DNA from: Aquanectria penicillioides
Lineage: Eukaryota > Ascomycota > Sordariomycetes > Hypocreales > Nectriaceae
Direction of reading: 5' to 3'
NCBI GenBank assembly: GCA_003415625.1
Contig: PYIU01000002.1
Coordinates: forward strand, 4,836,001-4,900,000
DNA length: 64,000 nucleotides
Positions 11,292-22,100 of this stretch are shown piece by piece (the first letter of the stretch is position 1; every line of letters starts with the position of its first letter). The notes beneath the pieces were generated by a model. The model saw only the letters and a list, made by a program, of their open reading frames with translations, did not search any database and was not told where the DNA came from. The translations under genes were made by a program, and so were the position numbers.

Positions 11292-12108
11292 GTTCTCTAG
11301 GGTAAGCAGTCAAATTGCCAAATCCTTATTGCTTGCTGTATTGATGCTGTCGTTGATAGAGCAATGGTGTTTATTCCTAGAAATGAAAGAAATTGGACCA
11401 CGGTTAAAAGTCTTCCATGTCCTAGTGGGTTGAGAATAAGATGGTATCGGTGTGAAGAGTGAAAAGTGAAGAATGAAGAACGAGGAGAAGTAGATGCGAG
11501 GCACCGATCAGAGTTTACTTAGCATAGGGCAAGGAGCGCAGTAGGAGCACCCGAACGAGGCCCAAAAAGTCAATACCGGCAAGAACACAACAAGCTCCTT
11601 CCTGCCGATAATTTTAATCATCACATGGAGCAAAAGGACATAGTGGGAGCACAGGGAAGCATAGAGCACACAGCATGTTAACACAAGAAAAAGAATCTTT
11701 ATTGGCAAATCCCCATTACCTACAACCGACCCTAATCAACCATTCGTTGAGCTGCCGGGAACATCCTGCGGCATCAAAGAGAAAAAACCATTTTTATCGT
11801 ACGCCATTCGCGCAATGCAGGTCCTCGCCCCATCATCCCTGGTCCACCCACCTGCTTTCACGACGTCTGTGTCTACTAGACGACCGGATCTTCGCAGAAG
11901 GCGCAGGTCTAAGGCTCCTCATCATCGCATGTCGCGTACCAAGTGAGCAGATGGAAGGAACTTCGGAAACCGGAAAATCGATATATCAATACCACCCAGC
12001 CAACGGCCCACTTGCATCCGTGGGCGGCGGGACATAGCAGGGTATTCGTACACGTTGCCCACTCCAAGTAGACGCCGGATCAAATACGTTTGGCATGAAG
12101 CCTCACGT
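11292..12108. other. Intergenic region between kinase gene and FKBP gene
   Basis: Both neighbours are on the minus strand, so this stretch holds the kinase promoter side and the FKBP 3' UTR. No supported gene. Confidence 0.45.
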
Positions 12109-13836
12109 TTACTTGATCTCAAGAAGCTTGACATCGAAGGTCAGCTGGCTGTTGGCGGGGATGCCGGGCATGCCGCGGGAGCCGTAGGCAAGGTGGGCGG
12201 GAATGGTCAGGCGGCGCTCACCACCGATGGCCATGCCGACGATACCAACGTCCCAACCCTTGATGACCTGGCCCTTGCCGACCTTGAAGGAGAAAGGCTT
12301 GCCCTTCTTGTTGGCTGTAGAATAAAGTTAGCACATGAATGGAAAGGCGAATGGGAAAAGTGCTAGAGCTCATGAGAGAAACTTACCATCGAACTGCTGG
12401 CCGTTCTGGAGCTTGCCAATGTATCGGACACCGACAGTGTCGCCATTCTTGACAGTGCGGCCCTTACCAATGGTGCGGTCGTCGAGAGTAACACCCTGAA
12501 CAACCTTGACACCGGTGGCGGCCTTGGCCTGCTTGGCCTTCTCGGCGGAGCCAGTGGGACCCTGCTCGAGGTTCTTGGCAAACTGGACCTTCTTCTTGCT
12601 GTCCTCGGCGGTAACGGCCTCGCCCTTGTTGTTCTTGAGCTTCTTCTGCTGCTTCTTGGACTCCTTGGCTTCCTCCTTGGAGATGAGCTCGTCAAGGCCC
12701 TCGGCAGCATCCTCAGCGGTACGCTTGTTCTTGCCCTTCTTGACGGGGATCAGCTTAGGAGCCTCCTCCTCGTCAGAGTCGACCTCGGTGACGCGGGGGT
12801 TCTCAAGGTCGTCGAGCTCATCGCTCTCCTCATCGCTATCATCTTCACCCATGGCGTAGTCGAGCTCATCGGGGGAGAGGTCGTAGTCGTCCTCATCATC
12901 CTCATCGTCCTCCTCATCATCATCCATGATGTAGTTGCCAGTGAGGTAGACAGTGTGAGTACCAGTGACGACGAAGAAGACCTTCTCACCGTGGTTGACG
13001 GTGATGTCAAGGGGCTGCTGGTAGTTCTGGGAAACGGGTTAGCTGGCTGCTTGCGGACAAAGCGGCACGGGAGGGGTCCTATAAACATACCCTCTCGGTG
13101 TCAAGAGTGCAGATGACGAAGTTCTCGAGGTCAGCACCCTCCTCGCTGTCATCATCGGAATCCTCCTCATCATCCTCATCCTCATCATCCTCATCCTCAT
13201 CCTCATCATGAGTAGCCTTGCCCTTGCCCTTGGACTTGCCGTTGGGCTTGGCATCCTCCATCTCCTCATCATCATCGGAGTCGTCCTGGGTAGCCTCCAT
13301 GAGCTTCTTGATGGCAGCAGCCTGCTTCTGCTTCTTGGACTTGGCGGGGTCGCTGGGGCCGCCGTTGGCCTCCTCGTCCTCGTCATCCTCATCATCATCG
13401 GAAGCGGCGAGGAGAGCCCTCATGTACTCATCATCAACCTCGTCGTCCTCGTCGTCGTCAAGACCGATCAAGGCGCGCTTGACAAGGCGGAGGGTAGAGC
13501 GAGGGACAGCAGGGACGTTGCCATCGGCATCAACCTCGGGCTCCTCAGTGGGATCGACAGCGGCCATGGTGATGCGGAACTGGACATTTCATGGTCAGCA
13601 AATGGAAGCGGTAGGCAGAGGCGACCACGGCCACAACAGAGCGACGGGCACTGTCGCAGACGCGCGCAAGATGGCAGCGAGAATCCATCGCGCGAGATCT
13701 CAAGGACCAATGGGTTGCACCGAAGAAGGGGAAGAGAGAAAGTGCTTACAGAAGCAGGGAACTCCATAGCGGCAGGAATGAGGATCTCGCCAGGCGGGAC
13801 CTCAAGGCCGTAAACGGGACCAGGAATAGCAGACAT
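12109..13836 (-). CDS. FPR4: Nucleolar FKBP-type peptidyl-prolyl isomerase (Fpr3/Fpr4-like)
   Basis: Predicted complement(join(12109..12314,12387..13026,13091..13579,13750..13836)), 473 residues. The introns are 72, 64 and 170 bp, all GT-AG. The N-terminus ([17 protein letters not shown]) and the following strands form the nucleoplasmin-like module of the Fpr3/Fpr4/FKBP39 family. Two long Asp/Glu tracts and Lys-rich stretches follow. The C-terminal 110 residues are a complete FKBP domain: [16 protein letters not shown], then [19 protein letters not shown], then [12 protein letters not shown] and [11 protein letters not shown]. Family members are nucleolar histone chaperones and prolyl isomerases acting on histone tails and rDNA chromatin, inhibited by FK506 or rapamycin binding. 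Fungi vary in whether they have one or two copies, so Fpr3 versus Fpr4 cannot be settled. The simple-sequence coding (GAT/GAG runs) looks stable, with no frame break. Confidence 0.93.
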
Positions 13837-14768
13837 TGTGACGGATAGTGAGAGAAAGAAATGCGAGGATGCAAAAGAAGGAGGGGGAGGTTGAAGGAGG
13901 AGAGTTGCGGGAGCGTGAGAGGACGAGGAAAGAAATTTGGGATGTGAGGTGAGGGATGAAGTTCACGACAGAAGGAAGAAAACCTGAGAGACCAAGAAGC
14001 ATCTCGAGAGAGCTTCGAAATTTTTTTCTGGGCCTTGACAGCCTGCGCCGGCAGAGACCCCACCGAGGAAAACAGAGTTGGCCACTCAGGGGCGGCGATA
14101 AGCTGCTTATCGGGACGGGGCGGTCGCTGTCTCAGCAACCGCAACTGCAGAACTCGAGGCTAGCGGCGGACCCAGGCGGCGCATCTAGGCGGTGGGCCCA
14201 GGCGCCGGCCCCGCTAAGTTGCTGCGCAGATTTTCGCAGTGGAGCGCGGTATGCAAACTGCCCACGGAGGCACCTAACCTACAGCGCTGTCCGTCCAGAA
14301 CCAGACCTGAGAAGGTGCTGCCACCTGGCCAAGAATTTAGCCTCAGTCAGTCAGATGGGCAGGGCGAAACTGGATAAGCCGCCCGTCAAACCCTTCACGT
14401 TTCTCGGCTACTCGCACTGAGTGATCTCAGCCTCAATTGAGTTTTCTCATGACGCAGCGCAACCCCCAACACTAGGCAACCTCAAACGGCGGTGTCACCC
14501 ACTACGCTATCGCCAGCACAACACCACTGGTAGGTACTCGCTCACTCAATGCCATCACAGGGCACGCAGAATCGAGAGATTGTGCTGAATCAACTACCGC
14601 CATATGCATACACGCCCGCTGAGTTCTATTCATCAATACAACCTAGCCATTGATGCCCTAATTGTACATGGAACCGCATTGCTCCTCAGGTCCTGACAGG
14701 AATCGTCTCGGGGACTTGCTTGACTTGCTTGACCTGTTTGCACCAGTCCAAGGAAAGCCATGCATTGA
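13837..14768. other. Promoter side of the FKBP gene and 3' flank of the DJ-1 gene
   Basis: No supported gene. On the minus strand the 130 bp before the FKBP start are CT-rich, as in a fungal leader. A GC-rich patch lies at about 14080-14240. Frames crossing it lack family features. Confidence 0.45.
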
Positions 14769-15697
14769 CTACAATGCCTTCTTATCCTTGGACTGAACGG
14801 GGCTAGAAAACCACGACCTGACCAGCGTCCACACAATCCCAAGCGTCCATCGGCCCTGGCTTTCCCCGTAGATCTGCCCGCGGTCGCCCACGTCAGTCAT
14901 CTTAGCACCAATCTCGGCGATCGGCTGGGCCCATCGCCCGCAAGCTTTCGCATACGCCGCCATGAGGTCGTTGCCATTTGTGATACCACCTATTCGATTT
15001 TTTAATTTTTTAATTTTTAATTTTTTTAGTTTCATGAGGAATTAGATCTATTGGCGTGCAGAGCGTGCGTGATAGAGAGGGAGAGAGACTGGGAGATGTA
15101 ACAAGAGAGAAAATATGGGCAAAGAATGAAGAATAGAAAACAAACAAATAATGGCTTACCACTTGACCAAATGTTCCCATCTTGAACCCATCGATATTTC
15201 TCCCCTACTAGCTTCACCTTGGGGTACTTCTTGACCAAATCATCCTGCAACCCCCTCGGTCCGCTCGCCTTCTTACCGTCCATGATCCCCGCCGCAGCGC
15301 AGAGGTAAATACCAGTACACACGCACAGAATGTCCACGCCAGGCGTTTCGCAGTGCGCCCTCAGCCACTTGAGGACGCCATCCTCAAAATCGGCGGCGGG
15401 ATCCGGGCCAGGCACGACCACGATGTCGAGCTTACCAGGGGCTACATCGGCATCTTGGTAAAAGTGTGTCGCCTTGAGCGTCATGTTGGAGGTCAAGGGG
15501 ACGTCCTTTCCGAGCGTGGGCGAGGTAATGTATGAGATGGTCACGTCGGGGGCTGCCGCGGCGACGTGCGAAGGGAGCATGGGGAGCCCTCCCAAGTATT
15601 CTTTGGACATTACGCCTAGGACGTCGACTGTAGCGACATCGAGAAATTGGGCTCCCGTGGGGAGAAAGACGCCAATGCGGATGTGCGTCGCCGTCAT
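14769..15697 (-). CDS. DJ-1/PfpI (ThiJ) family protein
   Basis: Predicted complement(join(14769..14989,15160..15697)), 252 residues. The 170-bp intron starts GTAAGC and ends ATAG. The DJ-1 fold is indicated by IRIGVFLPTGAQFLDVATVDVLG, a flavodoxin-like first strand with the conserved acidic turn. The nucleophile elbow is ILCVCTGIYLCAAAGIMDGK, where the second Cys fits the reactive cysteine. The family covers glyoxalase-like enzymes, isonitrile hydratases, chaperones and proteases, so the substrate stays open. The residues after the elbow (SGPRG) differ from the ATTHW motif of isonitrile hydratase and AraC-linked PfpI members. No signal peptide or membrane segment is seen, so it is likely cytosolic. 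The intron holds an unusual A/T tract of AATTTTT units next to its 3' splice site. Confidence 0.85.
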
Positions 15698-16959
15698 GAT
15701 TGCCGAATGATTTCTAAATAATGTGGCCCCTGATGCTGGCTTCACGGTGAGGCCGAACGAGTGATAAGATGCGTGCAATTAAGTCAGATGGCTGCAACAG
15801 TTATGAGATCTAAATCAACATACTCCCTCCCATAAGATGCCTAGCGGGATTGTTTAAATAGTCCCGTGAGTCTGGACCATCCGATCTCTCCGATTATGAC
15901 CCGTGTGGCTCTGGGTCGGACACAAACTCTGGTGCTCGGAGTGTTCAAGATTGACGACTCCGAGTGCTGAATCGGGCGGCTACCAGATTCTGATTGGATG
16001 CTATCTGGTTAACATCCGAACTGTCTCGGATCGTGGGGACACCCACTCCGGCCGATGTGCTCACTTGGCCGATAGTGGGTGCCAAAAAACCTCCGGCCCC
16101 TAACTCGTTATTAGAGGAGCTTCCTCATTCCCGATCATAGCTTAAGAGCCGTAAGGTTCATAGCTAACCAATATTTATCAGCTAAAAAACAAAGGAACTA
16201 AAAGGAATTCTAGAACTTGTATTAGGATTTGTTAAACCAAATGGGCCCTTTTGATAACAATCCCATCATTTGGAGAAGTCATGTGAGGATGTGAGAGTGA
16301 TGAGTGTTCAAGGCCAAACATTTTCTAACCTAGTGTGCCATACCACCTCGCGGCAAATCCCACGCGCCCCCCTTATGAAATCGCCTGGTTCAGAGCCTCT
16401 TCGACATGGCATGACGTGACATGACGATAAATATGTCACCTAAGTGATATCTCGCTCTCACTCATTAATAGGAACTTGCATTTTCCTGGTCATAAATGGG
16501 AATCGTCCTGACCGACAGCGATGTGCAGTCGCCAGTTTCTTCCTGTTGTATTAGATACTATGGGATTACGGGATTCGGCTCATTTCCAACTCGCGTGTCC
16601 TGGATGCCAGGACGCGTCCTCAGCACCTTTCTGTCATAAAACATTATCGCCCTTCTCCGCATCCAACCCATAGTTGCAATATTTATGAGCGAGTCTATGC
16701 AACACTCTGTGCCACCAATCATGCTGATGCTGATGCTGCCCTTTGTAACGCCGGATGTGCTTCCTTGAAGCTGAAAAAAAAAGGAGTCGCAACGCAGACG
16801 CTCGTCTGTACTAACTAAGACGGCAATCTATGCCGTATATACAATTTACACTGGCAATTCTACCTGTAATCGAATGACATGATGTCTTCTCAAGATCATC
16901 ATGGCACCACGTTTCTGTGCTGTATTCCTAGAGTAGTCCATACGCTTTTCGACTGTTGT
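15698..16959. other. Intergenic region, partly AT-rich
   Basis: No supported gene. 16130-16260 is clearly more AT-rich than the surroundings (TAACCAATATTTATCAGC and similar) and could be an old RIP-mutated element, but I see no terminal repeats or coding remnant. Confidence 0.35.
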
Positions 16960-19138
16960 CTAAGCCATGTCGTCCACTCTGACCAATGGGATAGGCTGCT
17001 TTCGAGTTGCCTTCTTGCTGACCGTGTACACTAGGTCCTTGGTCCAGAGCTGGCAGATTAGCGCCTGAGCGCTGGGGATGGTGCCGTACAACGGGGCTAC
17101 CAAAGGGACCATAAGGTAGTCCTTCCAGTTTTTGCGCAGGGATCGGCGAGAGAAATCCATATTCTCGGCCAGTCCTGCTTTGACCATTTCTCGCTCGCGA
17201 GCTGCCACGCCCACGCGGTGGAAGCTTTCGTACAGGAATAGGTAAACGCTAATCTGAAGGAATCCAAAAATTCGGATGACATTCGACCACTCGAAGATCC
17301 AGGCGAGGTCGTGTGGGTCTTCCTTGTTCTCCATGACCTTGACGTAGATGGTGGACGCAATGACGAGAATTGCCATATGAACGGGAAGAAAATGGGCCTC
17401 AAAGATTCGGTGTACCATGTAAAAGATGCGTTCCCAATGAGGTCCTTTGATCGTGTCCTTGGTAATGTCTGAAAAGATGCCATTCTCGCTAGTGGTGTTT
17501 TGCTCCATGTCGTTATCGGTTAGCTGGCTGTCAGGAATGAACAACCCGCTGCTGTCGCCGAGAGTGCAGTGAAGAGGCTGATAGGCCCGAGATGTGTGCT
17601 TGCGCTCTTGCCACATTTCGACGAGCTTTCGCAGTGTAAACCCGGTGTCGAGGGCACCCCACATGTGGCGAAGAGCTTGCTTGTAGCGAGCGTTGATATC
17701 AGCGTAGGCACCACGCCAGCCCTTACCACCTCCACCAGTAACGTTGCTCTGGCTGACAGGGCAGTTGATGATACGGCTAGTCAGGTTTCCATTGAGGGCA
17801 AAAAAGCATTTGATGTACATGTGAAGATCTTCGCCAATAGCCTCGCCGTCGCAATCCCAGCCTCCAACTCGGTCAACTAGATCTAGAGGCAGGGAATACA
17901 CAGACGTGGGCGGGGCGATGGTAGAACCTGGATACAGACCAGACATGCCAGCGGCGCACCAGACAATATCGGCGACCCGAACAAGGGGGTGGACGTTGTG
18001 TGCATTGCGATCGAAAATGACCGGGGCAGAGTAGACAGTCGTCAGCGCAGTTTCTGGGTAAGACAAATGCATGTTAGTGAGCAGCGCAAAGTAATTGGTA
18101 GAGAGATGGCTATCGGCTATAGTCCCGGAAATAACTTTGGTTAGCAAAAAAAGTTCTAAATTCCGTTGCGTCCATATAAGACGTCAATCTCATGCCAAGA
18201 AGCGCACATACCATCAATTCCTGTAATGATTACATCTTTTCGGGTACCCATTGAATATTTGGCGCTAAGCTTGCGAGCGGCCCAGCCAATATTGCTGCCT
18301 TTGCCAGCAGCCTCGCCGGGAATATCTGATGGGTGCAGAGTGAAATCAATTGCTCGAAACTTTTTGGCGAATTCTTGCATGAGACCCAGGGCTTTGGTCT
18401 CGGCATTCGCCTCTCGTTGCTCCATTCCTAGGTAAACCTAGCATCAAGGGGTTAGCCACCGTGTTCACCCCCGACAATGACTGCGCAACGCTAATGGAAG
18501 ATATAAGTGGGCTAGTTGAACAGTTGCTGAGAATTAGGAATAGAGGGTCAGACACTTACATCATACGAATCATGAGCCTGAGGGTGGCTTGCGAGCACCT
18601 CAAGAGTCTCTTTGAGGGTGTCGTACTCCTCCTTGTAGTTGGGGATAACAATGGCATGAATTACATTATCGGCGGCAGTAGACACACCATCAGTGTATGT
18701 CTCGGGATCTAGATCGCCAGCTTCGCTAGTGTTGGATGAGGAAGCGCCGTTGTGGCTGGAGATCAGGGTCTCTGAGCTTGACACTGAGGTGTAAGAGCCG
18801 CGGCGGGCAGAGAGCTTCTTGAGGTCAAGTAGGGAGCTGCTTTGGGCGGCGCGTTTGAGAGTTTGGGTGAGGTTCCAGACAGTCCAGCAAGCTCGGATCG
18901 GGAAGAAGCAGACGAGGACGTGAACCAGAAGACAGTAGTAGGCGAAGATGTAAGTCCAAATACCGGCACCGGTTGTGGATGTCGACGAGTAGTACGATCC
19001 TTGGCTATCGGGTTGTTCATACTTGTATCGATGCTTCTGGAGCGAGTATTCCTGAGAGATGACCCAGTAGCAGAGGGCAAAGAGACCGATGGTACTCAGA
19101 CCACCAGCGCGCTGCGACACCCAAGTGAAGAGTGACAT
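16960..19138 (-). CDS. Membrane GT2-like glycosyltransferase
   Basis: Predicted complement(join(16960..18116,18212..18437,18560..19138)), 653 residues. The introns are 95 bp (GTATGT..ATAG) and 122 bp (GTAAGT..CTAG). Two N-terminal hydrophobic segments are LSTIGLFALCYWVI and YIFAYYCLLVHVLVCFF. A GT-A catalytic region follows: HAIVIPNYKEE, the DADSHL metal-binding motif created across the second splice junction, and GEAIGEDLHM as the probable catalytic acid motif. Three hydrophobic segments near the C-terminus (LPVHMAILVIASTIYV, IFGFLQISVYLFLY and the YLMVPLVAPLYG region) complete a GT2 membrane layout. Chitin- and hyaluronan-synthase-type enzymes share this plan, but the QxxRW motif is not obvious (RYKQALRHMWG stands there). 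The sugar and acceptor are therefore unknown. The start is the first ATG after a pyrimidine-rich leader. The enzyme is likely in the Golgi or plasma membrane (inference). Confidence 0.87.
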
Positions 19139-22100
19139 GTTGGTGGCTGGGGAAGGGACTCGAGGCCGGAGCGCAAGCTTGGAGTAGAGCACGGGAAGTG
19201 GAGAGGGGAAGAAGGAGGCCGAAAGGGGAGAGCACCAAAAGGCACCAACGGCCAAGGGGAGGGGGAGGAGAGTGGATATAGAGAAAAAGGGTCGAGGTGG
19301 TGACGACAAAGAGAAGACAAGAAGGGTGAGAGTGTGAGGGAGAAGAGAAATAAAACGAAAGTCGAGCTTGAAAAAGAAGATGGGGGAGCTAGGCTGAAGA
19401 GAGGGCAGGTGTGAGTGAGAGGTGTGGAAGAAAGAGGCTGAGGCGCCCTGAGGACGACGTCAGGCCAAGGAAGTGTCGGTAGGCAGGTAGGGAAGGAGCC
19501 GGATGTACAGTACAACAACAGGGCCAGACAAGATTAGAGGAGACGACATGAGCGCAGAGGCGAACAAGTGAGCGACGGGACGGATACGGAGAGGCAAGAA
19601 AAAGGCCGGCTGGGCAACCCCCAGGCCAGTGACGACGGCCGATGTGAGGGAGGGCACATTGGCAGGGCCTGCCAAGTCTCCATTGCTGGACCTGGACTCC
19701 GGTTTGACCCATCCATTGACGGACCCCTCCCTAAGAGCCAAGTCAAAATGAAGAAGACCCTGGGTTAGTGAGCCCCCGCCTTGACCATGTCCAGGCTGGG
19801 GATGTGGATGACGGAAGGATGAGTGGATGAGAGAAGGAGTCGAGAGACCAGCTAGGGGAGGAGACATGATCCAAGTGTGTGAGGTGTGGAAGTACAGGCT
19901 AAAGCCCAGAGGCAATGCCAAGTCTAGTCAAGACACTACAGAAGACTCTACTCTGAACGCCCTCAAGCTAGGACAGCACGCCAACTATGGTACGGTAGCG
20001 TGTTGCGGTAAGGCAGTTGGGAGGAGAGCTGGTGGCAGAGATTGAGGTCCTTGCACCCAACTAAGATGGCGTGGGTTCAAGGCCAGATAGTTCCGACGGT
20101 CGAGGTCCCGTCAGGCAATGCGCAGGTACATTAGTTAGTAGCTATGGGTACTGCGGGTAGTACCATGAGGCAATAACTCATGCCTGCTGGGCTGGACGGC
20201 TGGACGGGCCTCGTGGAGGCACGGGGAGACATGGGGTGACGATGGAGCCCTCATCATGCCAAGCTTCTGAAGATCCACACTTGGGAATAGCCAATTCAGG
20301 CGAATTACCAGCACGGAGTAGAGAGCTTTGGTATGGAGCTTACATGTGTTTGCCGGTCTCGGCCATTGGGCGGGACGAGGCGAGTGCCGAGGAGCAGTGA
20401 ACAATAGCAAACACAACTATGAGCAGCAAACGTTGACAGACAACAACACCTGAACAGCTGCTCTGGCCCATCAGGCGAGGAGGACACAATGGGCGCCCGC
20501 CTCAGAGATCTTGCCAGTGCTTGCCCTCAGCCAGCCAGAATTCTGCGCTTCGTAGTGACTGCACTCATCTGGCCAGTCACCAGTTCGCACGGCCCAATGT
20601 GAAATGATGCGCAGGCCTTGCGGATAGTGGAGGTGTGTGGATACCACGAACCCAGATCTAGCCTGGATGGCGGTGCATGGGACCCCCCCTCGTCACACCC
20701 CTCCCCCCTCCGTTGTGATCGGCTCCCAAGGCTTGTTCAAACTACGGCGGAACCAGTCACGGAATGGTCGTCTATCTATCTCCATGAAAACCGGGTTCCC
20801 AACTCTTCAGTAGTTATGACGAGGATGGAAATTTGACATGATCAAGCAGACCACGTTTTTCTTTCTCTTTTCTGCTAGACTACGCCGAGCAGAGTCCTTC
20901 AGTCAAGTCATCCTAAAAGCCCCATGGGCCAAGCCGTAACGCATGGAAGGACGCCAGATTGCGCAAAAGAAGAATAGACGGCGTACCTGCGTGCGGTGTC
21001 ATTGCGGCTGTCATAGGTTAGTACTTGGAGTACACGGCATTGAGTAGACTCACCTTCCAACCACGACGATATACCTTGACAACACCACAGCGAGACTTCA
21101 CTGAGGAAAAAGGTCCTCCCCCGTGATGCCAGCAAGTGATTGAATCTGGGATCCAGTCGCACGCAAAGGATCCGAATTCGGTCTCGTACATGTCGTGTAC
21201 ATCGTCACTGACGGCTTTTGCGTGGTATCGCTCTCACAACAAGGCGGCGTCCGTGCATACACCCGGATGGTGGTAGGGGTTTGCATCTCACTTTGTACAA
21301 CGCATCCTGTCACAAACAGATGATTCGCCTTGAGGTCAGCAAGAGGCGCGAATTTCCGCGTAACGGATGACTACCAAGACTCTGTGTTTTCCAGGTGCCC
21401 CTGAACACCTTGACGTTTGTTTATGGGTTATGGCGGGAATTAAACAATGACGCCTGCTAACGGATTGCCTGGGCGAGACGGCCTTTGCGCATGGCGTTCC
21501 CTGCTCGTTGTCACTCGCTTGAGGATCACATTTGGAGGAACCCCGCCGGCCAGCTCGAATTGATTGAAGAACAAGCACAAGCAACCTTGTTTTGAGTTTC
21601 GGCAGCCCGTTTTTCGCCCCGCGCCACATGTATCTGCCCAACAGGGCTCTCCTCGGCCAGTCCCTGGATTTCGGCCGGCTGCCCTTGTTCCCCTCGTCGT
21701 CGGTGGCACAAAATGGGAACGTATTCCGTCTTCAATGGCGCCCCAGCGTTGTTATCGACATGGGGGACTACCGCTGATAAATCCCCTAATTTTTATTTTG
21801 TTTTACGATATGCCTCAGACGTCAGTCTTTCCCTTTGGGGTTTGAATGTTAAACACCCTGGTCCTTATTTTTCGTGTTCGGCTGGGGGTTTTTTTTTTTT
21901 TTCGTTTGCTGCTCCGGAGATAGGTTACGGCCCCTGCTTTGCACCTATCCAGCAAGGGTTACAAGTGGAATATTGTTTCGAGTGAATGTGGCAATGCAAT
22001 GCGCGAATCGGTTTTTCATCCGTGAATCGCTCCTTATCCGCGAATTGCTTTGCTATCCGCGAATCGCTCCATCCTCCGTGAAGCGCTTCCCCTTCCACGA

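Noticed and set aside
16130..16260. AT-rich patch as a RIP-mutated transposon remnant
   Set aside because: No terminal inverted repeats, target duplication or coding trace. Kept only as a note.
20060..20110. GGTTCAAGGCC resembles a B box
   Set aside because: No upstream A box and no cloverleaf pairing.
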